Assembly: GCF_021134715.1 (NCBI RefSeq)
Contig: NC_060018.1
Span: 8,635,501 to 8,699,500, forward strand
DNA length: 64,000 nt
Direction of reading: 5' to 3'
Source: Daphnia pulex
Lineage: Eukaryota; Arthropoda; Branchiopoda; Diplostraca; Daphniidae
In this document: positions 55,923-64,000 of the stretch, piece by piece
Layout of the letters: each line of letters begins with the position of its first letter
Position numbering within the stretch: the first letter of the stretch is position 1
Notes under the pieces: generated by a model
What the model was told of the DNA's origin: nothing
The model's input: only the letters and a program-made list of their open reading frames with translations
Database searches by the model: none
Translations under genes and position numbers: made by a program

Positions 55923-58378
55923 TATATCATGCTTTTACATATATCTGTTTTACATAGATTTTAGAGAACTCATAATCTCAATAGCAGTTTTAACGATTGT
56001 TCGATTTCTTACTTCGATTTTGTCTTGCAATCGAAATGAGGACATCTGGTTGTCCTTTCCAAGAAAAAAGACAATGCCGACACTTTCAACGCGATCATCA
56101 TTTATTATTGGTATTGTTGATAGTTAACTTGTTGGCTGCCATTCTTTGTTTCTCGTGTGTTAGCCCATATGAATGGGCTCGCTCTGTTTTGAACTTTCGA
56201 TGTCATGGTCTTTGAACTACGTGCCATGGGGTTGATCACTAGCTTTAGCCCCAGACTTCCCGATTGCGCTGTTAGGCTTTGCACCATAGGGAGTTCTCTT
56301 TGGCGATGCTGATGATATATTCGTATAATCTCTTAATGTAATGAATTCTTTACAGTAAAGGCAAGAGTCATAATCGATAGCGATCAGCAAGCGAAGCAAG
56401 TTTTGGACGGTAAATTATTCTATTGACTTTCGTTGGTTTAATCATGTCCTAACTACTCTTTTGTCTCGATATTGCCTAAAGGGTTGCCATTCCTCGAATA
56501 CGAATTGCATCGGCAGTTAATAAATAAATTGAGAACGAAAGGTATAAATTCCATATTCCATCTTAAGGTAACGAAAAATAATAATGTCTTTTTAATAATA
56601 AATTAAATCTGATAAGCTATTAAAAATTCAGCTACAGTCCTTGAGGAGCAAAGATCAAATTAATCCGATATTTGTAAATTGATTCGCCAGGTGAAAGTGA
56701 GTATCGGAGAAACCATGTAGTCGGCGTTGCTACTGGCACGGCTCTTTTTTTAAGCGCTCTTCCGACTCAAACTCTGCCTATGCCAAGCAAACCTAGCATA
56801 TCTTCGAAACAATCAAAAAGAGGGCGAAATAATAAGTAAATAACCTATAGCTTCGCGCCCGGTTAAGTGGGTGCTGAAGGATGTGGTATTCGGGAGTTCG
56901 CCGCTCATCATTTCAATCATCCCATCAGCCATCATCTACACAGCCTGCAAACAACCACGATCTCCGATATTGAAAAAGACTGAAAAAATGGAAATTTTAA
57001 AATAATTTAGGAACCCCGCATCAGTTAGAACATATTGAAATTTCTGATTTAATAAGAAAATTATACAACATTTAATTCTGAAGAGACTTGCAAGGTACAA
57101 AGTACAACCTTCAAAACAATTAAACAAGCGAGAATTAAACAGACGATGGATATATTCGTTAAGCCTAAGTGTCAGTGATTAGCGTAGCAATACTCGTCAG
57201 CGCTCGTTCTCGAGTGCATATAGTATTATATTTACACTTACCAGTCTTGATGATGTCTCCAATTAAGTCAACAAGTCGTTGTTAGCGGTTGCTAGCGGTT
57301 GTTAGCGTCTCTACGCGTCTCTCTGTAAATTTCAACCATTTTAAGTTCATGGGATAGGATTGAGATACTTGATAATCTGATATTAGTCGGCGACTTGCTT
57401 TACTTCGACATGCTTAAGGAATAACTAGGAATTTTAAGGATCTAATAATTGATGTAGAAAGTTACCTAGTTCCTCGTAATCGCGAGTGCCCAGCGGCCTT
57501 GTGTTATCTGTGGTCTACTGGCAACCACCATCTAAAATAAAATACTAAAAAGGAAGAATTATTAGCAGATTCTCAATCAACCACATTATTTAAAGACAGT
57601 CGTTTTTTTTTATTTACGAGTTACATCCTACAGGGAAATTCGGCCAATGTTTAATTTTAATTATTCAAAATATTTAACTTTACATACTTATAGTTGACGG
57701 AAAATTTGATGAAGCAGTTTCAATACTTAATTTTGAGAAAGTGCAGAGGAATGGTAAAAATTGTTTTCGCCACGATCACCATGATCTACGATATGGAAAA
57801 CCATGGAGCATCATACTTTACTGTGTGCCACCACCATTTTTGCCCATTAAGTCACACCGATTAAGTGGCCTCAAGTGTTTATTGGTCGGCCAGCTCCGCC
57901 TTCCTCTAATCCTCTGCTTGTCGTCTTGTCTCTTTTACGTCTCATCCAACAGATCCGTTTGTCATTAGAGTTCAGAGAACGAATTCCGAATATGTTGTCA
58001 ATTTTCACATTCGTCACATCTAAATGCCTGATTGTAATATACAAATAATTGGTGCTCTATTGAAGTGGTGCCACTTATGTATTCCATTTTTTTAACGAGG
58101 GAAAGGAGTGTAACTATTTAGCGTCTCCTGATTTACGGAAATCTGTTTTTTTTTCTCAACATTTCAAGCGAAGAAAAAAAGGCAGTGCTGGAAAATAGTA
58201 GAGAGCGCGGGCAAAGATTGAGAAAAAAAAATTGTTTAAAGAAAGATAAAAAAAAAAAAAATATGCAGACACCGAAACGTAAAACGATCATGAAGATATT
58301 ACACCACATTGAATTTAAACTGCCCGATACCAAATTCATGCCAGCGAACGGTTAAGCCTTTCAGCTGATGTTTCTCTT
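55923..58378. other. Spacer, nothing recognised
   Basis: About 2.4 kb without a supported gene. Weak signals: a direct repeat GCGGTTGCTAGCGGTTGTTAGCG near 57283-57305 and a poly-A stretch at 58248-58261 just beyond the endosulfine 3' end. A minus-strand AATAAA for endosulfine was not identified with confidence. Confidence 0.4.
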
Positions 58379-59142
58379 TTACATGGCAGGACTTGCCAGT
58401 TTGCTCTGAATGATGGATGTTTTCCTGGTAGGAACAGATTCTGGAGTTGGAATGGCATCCCCAGTTGGGTGTCCAAGATTGGCAGGTGGGATTATTGCTG
58501 TTGCTGCTGCAGACAATATTTTAGCTGATCCTTTTTGTTTTGCCATCTGATAATCTCCAGAGTCAAAGTATTTTTGCTGTAAAATATTAAGAAAAATAAA
58601 GTAAGTAGGTAAAACATATCAGTTGGCAATTGAATCACATTAAAACTTTCCAAAGTTATGGAATGTAACACAAACACAGCCAAAAGCATTGGTTAGTGTA
58701 GATAAAGAAAAAGAGTGCTTACGCCTTTGGCAAGTCTCTTTTGCAAGAATGCTGAGTGTCCAGTTACAGGGTACGCATTGTAACGAGCTTTCAACTTCTC
58801 TTCTTCTAATTTCTCAATATCTATTAGAGTAGCCTATGGTAAGTTTCAATAGATAAATTACACATACAGATTTTTAAAAAATTACAATATTACCATATAA
58901 TGAAAAAAATAGAGCATGTAAAGTAAACATACTAGTACAGATATATTTACACGAACAAAACAACATGTATGAGTAACTATTACATACATTTTGTAATCTC
59001 AAAATCTACGTATTACAATTACCATGGTTTTGGTTTCTTCTTTGAATTGTGTAATTTGATTTTCCTTGGGAATGTACGGTGCCCCGTTCGCCGAAATAAC
59101 CCCTTGTCTGCTATTGTCGTCTGCATAGCAACAATGCAACAT
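58379..59142 (-). CDS. endos: Endosulfine (ENSA/ARPP19 family PP2A-B55 inhibitor)
   Basis: Three minus-strand exons: 59142-59023, 58833-58723 and 58576-58379 (429 nt, 142 residues, in phase). The core KYFDSGDYQMAK is the Greatwall target; the serine in FDSGDY, once phosphorylated, binds and blocks PP2A-B55, allowing mitotic and meiotic entry. The upstream helix KLKARYNAYPVTGHSAFLQKRL and the C-terminal RKTS PKA-type site (RKTSIIQSKL) are also family features. The start at 59142 (MLHCCYADD) is the nearest ATG giving a normal length; a longer frame upstream reaches 59196. It is head to head with Bora, about 0.9 kb away, with a short inverted-repeat element between them. No defects seen. Confidence 0.92.
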
Positions 59143-59298
59143 TGCTCTGATTAGGCATTCATTTGCCACATTAAATTTTAAAAAATAATAAATCATTTAC
59201 AATTAATTACAACTATTCTTTCGTACATTTTACCTTTTTTAATTAATGTAGTTTACAAGTGTTCAGCGCCAGTGGAGACAACCAACGAACACCTCTCC

Positions 59299-59596
59299 GA
59301 GAGCTATAGAATACTGGTAGCGCCACTGCCATGTTAACTCTTCCTCTCAGAAATTTTCTCTGGGGATGAAGCCAAATTTAAGAATAGTGAAAATAGGAGC
59401 TAAGATATCGATCTCGCTCCTTGCCACTCCTCCACTTTTCCCTCCATTCCTATTCCCTACTTACCCACACATCCGCCGTGGCGCTTGTAGCTAAGGAGCA
59501 GGTCAGGCAATGAGGCAAGCAGGCTTCACTCCCAGAGAAAAAAAGCAATGGAAGGGCTCGCCATATAAGTGGCGGTACTAGTATTCTATAGCTCTG
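59299..59596. mobile_element. 298-bp nonautonomous element with 7-bp target duplication
   Basis: Ends are inverted: GAGAGCTATAGAATACTGGT on the left and, on the complement of the right end, CAGAGCTATAGAATACTAGT; about 30 bases pair with a few mismatches. They are flanked by CCTCTCC on both sides (59292-59298 and 59597-59603). The termini CAGAGC-ATAGA resemble those of the element at 62476-62759. The interior differs and has no coding potential. It lies between the endosulfine and Bora starts. Confidence 0.8.
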
Positions 59597-60071
59597 CCTC
59601 TCCCTTCCCCCCAGAATTAAAACTTAAATAGGCCTATCTTTTAAGTTATTTAATATACTAATTAAGGGTACTTTGAAGACTTAAAATCAGTTTTTAATTC
59701 TCTGTCGATTGCATCCCATTAAAAAAATGGTAAAAAACCGCCCGACAAGCTATAAAGCAAAGGACTATGACTCTGGTATTAGCCGCATTAGCGCTAGCGT
59801 TCTTTGTGCGCTTTATGTCGAGTGCGCGATCTCTACTACTATGAACCAGACTGTGGGCGGAGCTATATTTTTAAACTCAGCTCTCAATACTCAACAGCAA
59901 CAGTAAGTTGTAACTGTTCTGTGTTCTGCTGATCTTTTGTTTTCTTAAGCTTTTCTTTAGTTTCGCAGTGGTAGATTTCTTCGGTTTATGTCGTTTTTTC
60001 GTTTTTTTTTCAAACTGAACAAATTAGGCGTTTACGTTATTACTCAATACTTCTGATACCGTTGAAAGAAA

Positions 60072-61539
60072 ATGACTGATAATACTCGAAGAACTCTACA
60101 CGACCAGTTTTCGAAATCCGATGCATATAGAAGTCCAAACCGCATTCTTCAAACAAAATATGCTGAATCTTTTAGTCATTTTATGGAACAAGTGCAATAT
60201 CATACTCCATTGAAATCAGGTAGGTTTATGCTTGGTACTGTATATGTTTTAACTGTAACATTGATAAATGTTTTTTTTTTTACTTCCTTCCTAGAACCTA
60301 ACAAAGAAAATATTGGTTCAAGTCCAATGCATTGGAATTCACCTTCTATGACTCCTCCACCTTCTTTTACATCAATAAAGACACCCATTAAGAACAACCC
60401 AAAAAATCCATTTGATGCAAATCTGACTGAGCATCTCCATCTTGAAACATTCTCTCCTTCTGTTTTTTCTCGAGTGCTGAGCCCATCAGAAGATCAAGAT
60501 TCCAATTGGCAAATTGAACATGTAGCTCTTCTGAACCCAACTGATTTTTCACCAAATTTCAACACTCATTTTACTGACCCCAAAACTGAAGCAGAAGCTC
60601 AGGAGAAAATTTTACAGTTTTTTAGTCAGAGGCAAATTGCACCTTCTCCATGGAGTCATCCTCGTTCTAGAGTACTTGGAAGGTCTAAAAACAAAGCATC
60701 AGGAGAAATTTCACCAGCACAAGCTATAAGCAAAAGTGGTAAAGTTCTACAGATCTTAAATGTTTATTTAATATTTTTATCAACATGCATTGAATATTGT
60801 TACATATAGCATGGACTCAGACCAGTTTATCGTTTCCTCCTGTCTTACCACAAGAAGTTGAAGAAATACTCAGCCAATATATGAATGATCCACATGTATT
60901 ATATAGTTTGAATTTCTAAAATAATCCTTTTTGTAAATTAGGAATTCTATATTTCTTGTTGTTATTATAGGACCATACAGGCCATTCACCAGCCTCATCT
61001 AATAGTGAGTGTGATGAATCTAGTCTCAACGCATCAAGCCTTCGGCGCAAGCTATTTACGCAAATGAATACTACACCACAAGCCGGAGATGCTGACGCCT
61101 ATGCAAGTCGCATTTATTTTCTTCAAATTTTGCATACCATTTTTATTGTTTTTAAAATTTATAGTTGACAAACCGCGAGCAATCGTCCAGTCCAATTTTA
61201 ACAACTGGCCCTCATAGTTCAAGATTTTCATTTAGTCCTTGCTCACGTCCAGTTTCGCCACCGATTCTGTCGCCCATATGTTCGCATTTAGAGGAAAGTG
61301 TTGCTATGGACGAAGCAACAAGCCAGAGTTGGGTGGTTGCTGATTCACAACCTTCCAGTTTTCCAGATAGAACAGTTTTGATGGAAACCTCTGAAGTTGG
61401 TTACTTCAGTTCTTCAAATGTTATCGGATCCCAGGATGCAAATTTTGCTGGTGAAATCAAAACAGAGACGGTGCATTTCAGTGCTGATAAGGTTGGCCAG
61501 CCAAAAGAATGTTCAACCCCAACAAAAAATCACTTTTAA
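60072..61539 (+). CDS. bora: Protein aurora borealis (Bora)
   Basis: Five exons: 60072-60219, 60295-60738, 60810-60895, 60971-61102 and 61165-61539 (1185 nt, 394 residues). The conserved N-terminal block is recognisable: NPFDANLTEHLHLETFSPSV, a W followed by IEHVALLNPTDF, and the signature FFSQRQIAPSPW. Multiple SP/TP sites follow (SSSPILT, PCSRPVSPPILSP), as expected for a Cdk1 and Plk1 substrate. Bora binds Aurora A and Plk1 and promotes Plk1 T-loop activation at mitotic entry. The last intron (61103-61164) only keeps frame if the donor is GCAAGT, a GC-AG intron; the nearby GT gives an early stop. The C-terminal half is poorly conserved, as usual for this family. Confidence 0.85.
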
Positions 61540-61681
61540 TCTCATTTTTCATAGTAAGTAATTGATAAACAAATTGTATGTCCAATTTTAGCCTTATGTG
61601 ATTTCATTTTAATTAATTTGATTATAAATTCTGTGCCAAGTCATATGATTTAGGTTTAAACAATGAAATTTAATAAACTGC

Positions 61682-62389
61682 TCAGGATTCACAAAATGGT
61701 AGTGAAACTATTGCCACATATTCATTCAATATATTACTGAACTCTTTGTTCAGCAATTCATCAAGATTGGTTTTGTCATGCGAGTAAACCCAATGCCTGT
61801 TGATGTAGTCATAACGTTTTGGACCAGATGTTGGACTAGACAACCAAATTTGTCTATTGGGTGTTTGCTTATTAATCACATAAGTGCCATGCTGTCCAAG
61901 TTGGATTGTAAGTACTCCATTCTATAACCAGTCACCAAACAATAATAAATGAGAAAAATGGGTGGAAAAATAAACAACTAGATTACAGCAATTTTTATAC
62001 TATATCTTACTGAGAGTGAAACATCAAATTCAGAAGGATACTTTTCTTCCAGCAAATGGTCTATTGTCTCACACAAGTTCTCTAGAGTTTCTTGACTAAC
62101 TTTCTCATATATTTGTATAGGAATCCTAAAAAAATAAAATAAAAATTTCTATGAATATTTGTTTGATGTTATGGCAATACTCATTAAGAAACTCAGCACG
62201 GTGAGAGGACTCCGATCCGAATTGGTTTAGCGAAGACAACAACACAGGTGGAATAATCGATTTCCTGTAACTGTAGGAAACTGTTTTTTTCGAAAAAGTG
62301 TGATATAACATAGTTTTTATTGGAAAATTTCGAAAACTTATTCGAAAAAGCTTTAACGAAATCATCTTATTTTTTCCTTCCAGCAACAA
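61682..62389 (-). CDS. fh: Frataxin, mitochondrial
   Basis: Three minus-strand exons: 62389-62181, 62125-62011 and 61921-61682 (564 nt, 187 residues). The N-terminus (ISLKLFRISFRNFPIKT) is basic and hydroxylated, as for a mitochondrial presequence. The core has the acidic first helix (ETLENLCETIDHLLEE), then GVLTIQLGQHGTYVINKQTPN and the highly conserved QIWLSSPTSGPKRYD, then WVYSHD. Frataxin stimulates Fe-S cluster assembly on the NFS1-ISD11-ISCU complex. Two starts are possible, 62389 and 62365; the second gives a more typical presequence. It converges with Bora, whose stop is about 140 bp away. No defects seen. Confidence 0.95.
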
Positions 62390-62475
62390 CTGATTCAGAT
62401 TTCTGACTTATCTTATTTAAAGTTAGGGAGTTGGAGTTTGCAGTTGTGTTTGTGTAGCAGTGTTATTACATATAC

Positions 62476-62759
62476 CAGAGCAATAGATCCCTGGTCGGTT
62501 CACGGCTGTGTTGGCTTCCCCATCTCGATTTTAGGGTAAACGTAAGCCGATTTTCAGGGGGTTTTAGGGCGGGGCCTGTCAGAATTGTGAAGTGGAAACT
62601 TTAAAAAGAGCCATCTAGGCTCTCAAAAGTAGCTGGACGTTGTAGCTGACACACTCACTAGAGGCGCTTTTTAAAGTTTCCAAATCGGCTTACGTTTACC
62701 CTAAAATCGAGATGGGGAAGCCAACACAGCCGTGAACCGACCAGGGATCTATTGCTCTG
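62476..62759. mobile_element. 284-bp foldback element, 78-bp perfect inverted ends, 7-bp target duplication
   Basis: Left arm 62476-62553 and right arm 62682-62759 are exact reverse complements over 78 bases (starting CAGAGCAATAGATCC), separated by a 128-base loop. CATATAC flanks both sides (62469-62475, 62760-62766). Perfect arms indicate a recent insertion. The ends resemble those of the 59299-59596 element. It sits immediately upstream of frataxin. CAGAG ends recall hAT elements, but the duplication is 7 bp, not 8. Confidence 0.9.
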
Positions 62760-62994
62760 CATATACTGAATACTATCCTAAAGTTTGATATTGTTTTGGG
62801 CAGACGAAAAATTTTTGTATTTTTTTTCTCGTTTCCGTGGGTAAAGTGCGGAACCGTGGGTAAAGAGCGGAACCCGGAGTCCTGCACTTTCCCCAACCGA
62901 GCGGCTCCCTTGGTAAAATGCAGGTTTGGAATTCTACAAAATGCAGGTTAGGAATTGTGCAGTGACATTTTATGTTTGACTGCCTTCAGTCAGT

Positions 62995-63155
62995 TATAGA
63001 TGTTATTCCAATGAAAAAGTAGTAGTCGAACAAAAAGTCGTGCGCAGTTTACGCCGATGCGCACCACTGCGGCCGATAGCAGAACTAAATTTTTTATTAC
63101 GCTTGACACCAAACGTAGGCCCGTTCCTTTGTTCGACAAGTAGACGGTTCTCGAA
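62995..63155 (+). repeat. Dispersed repeat copy B (partner at 55340-55505)
   Basis: Plus-strand partner of the 55.4-kb repeat. Beside it, CGTTCCTTTGTTCGA (63122-63136) is matched by its exact complement at 63151-63165, a 15-bp inverted repeat with a 14-base loop. The sister copy lacks this second arm, so the two copies end differently. Confidence 0.8.
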
Positions 63156-63165
63156 CAAAGGAACG

Positions 63166-63500
63166 ATGAAGGGGGGCGGGGACGTCTTTTTGGTATGACT
63201 GCGACATCCCAGGGACGACACGTTTTTCGAAGTTCCTGTCCACGGGACTCACTAGGGATGCCCCAATGTCCGATTTTTGCATCCCTATCTCGTACCTAGT
63301 ACTTCCCTAGGCTTGGCGAAGGGACGCGATTTACAAAATAAAAAGGGGACAACAATATCCCGTATGCAAAGTGTCGTGTTGGAACCAAAATCTATTAAAG
63401 GGTCGGACCAAAGATGTCAACAAGGAACTGTAAAAATAGTTGGTTTTGGACTTAAAAATTGATAAATTTAAAACAATGGGTCAGCTTTAAGATGGATTTG
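63166..63500. other. Short spacer
   Basis: No feature supported; open frames on both strands here are short and overlapping. Confidence 0.4.
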
Positions 63501-63997
63501 AGACGGCCCGTCTCAGTTATCCTACTTGCAAGCATATTCTACCGGATTGGAACGACAATTCCTATCTGGGAGGCATCTTTATGTCACGAATTTTGACGGC
63601 CATTTTTGATTGGGATTCCGGTGATGTAGAATTGCTAAAAGAGGCTAAGTGTGGTGAGTTGAAGCTTGCCGGAATAAGAAACCCATCACAGGAAACCGTT
63701 GTGAAATCCATAACTAAACAGGAGCTTGCCAGACGTTTTTGTTGTCGGAGAACACGAGGAGTGGAGAATAGGACCAATCTTCTTGAAGAACTTTTTTCAT
63801 CGTTGATGGATGTGACAGATACTTTGGGAATGCCCATCCTTCGGGAAAACGCGTTTGAGATTTTGGAAACAGAAATAAAACACATTCAGTGTCTTCAAGA
63901 CCCTACAGAAGTTCTTCTGTTGGGGGGGGGGGAGCGGGGCTTCCGGACGGGGGCTATTCCGGACAGCCACCTTATCGAAATGTTAGAAATCAATTAA
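63500..63997 (+). CDS. Unrecognised ORF, possibly transposon-derived
   Basis: An ATG frame from 63581 to TAA at 63995-63997 gives 138 residues. The same frame is protein-like further upstream (CKHILPDWNDNSYLGGIF), so the true exon probably starts earlier. Notable segments: LARRFCCRRTRGVENRTNLLEELFSSL, VTDTLGMPILRE and EIKHIQCLQDPTEVLL. The last recalls uncharacterised, repeat-associated proteins in animal genomes, but I cannot name a family. The frame passes through a G-run of about 12 at 63921-63932, where a slip would change the end. It may continue beyond the window. Proximity to repeats favours a mobile-element origin; that is inference. Confidence 0.4.
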   Translation, partial: ETARLSYPTCKHILPDWNDNSYLGGIFMSRILTAIFDWDSGDVELLKEAKCGELKLAGIRNPSQETVVKSITKQELARRFCCRRTRGVENRTNLLEELFSSLMDVTDTLGMPILRENAFEILETEIKHIQCLQDPTEVLLLGGGERGFRTGAIPDSHLIEMLEIN

Positions 63998-64000
63998 GGA

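Overview
The window looks like nuclear DNA of an arthropod, most likely a branchiopod crustacean such as Daphnia. That is an inference from densely packed animal genes, short introns of about 60-100 bp, AT-rich spacers and the protein repertoire. Every main gene is an intron-containing animal gene. There are no bacterial, phage or CRISPR features. Most exon models below were joined by hand from GT/AG signals and checked by phase; the complete models sum to whole codons.

Layout. 1-165: last exon of a KXD1-like (BORC/BLOC-1 subunit) gene. 361-7574: two apparently identical 3603-bp units in direct tandem, carrying the front part of a cyclin-G-associated kinase/auxilin gene (GAK). Copy 1 is cut off by the junction; copy 2 runs intact to 9840. 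10429-10590: decayed scraps of the same gene. 10991-12494: splicing factor SPF45/RBM17. 14406-15090: a four-exon gene for a 123-aa protein I do not recognise. 15845-18524: mucolipin (TRPML) channel. 20354-34476: an eleven-exon TBC1D30-like Rab GAP with a nonautonomous hAT element in intron 2. 36346-37209 (minus): an arylalkylamine N-acetyltransferase.

37.2-53.8 kb is gene-poor and contains decaying sequence: a pyrimidine minisatellite, a fem-1-like relic, a MATH-BTB pseudogene, a KDM4-like JmjN/JmjC relic with frameshifts and a lost iron ligand, a zinc-knuckle exon, a 737-bp DNA element with TA target duplications, and tRNA-derived pieces. 55.3-56 kb holds small foldback repeats and a 42-bp hairpin-bearing periodic repeat.

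58.4-62.4 kb is dense again: endosulfine (minus), Bora (plus) and frataxin (minus). Endosulfine and Bora both act in mitotic entry and lie head to head about 0.9 kb apart. Two short inverted-repeat elements in this stretch, at 59.3 and 62.5 kb, share related termini and 7-bp target duplications. The last 0.5 kb holds part of an unrecognised, possibly transposon-derived ORF.

Functional themes are endolysosomal and vesicle traffic (KXD1, GAK, TRPML, TBC1D30) and mitotic control (ENSA, Bora). I read these as coincidental neighbourhoods rather than an operon-like system. I did not find a clearly new multi-gene system. The most distinctive observations are the GAK tandem duplication, the 7-bp-TSD element pair, the catalytically altered KDM4 relative and the 42-bp hairpin array.
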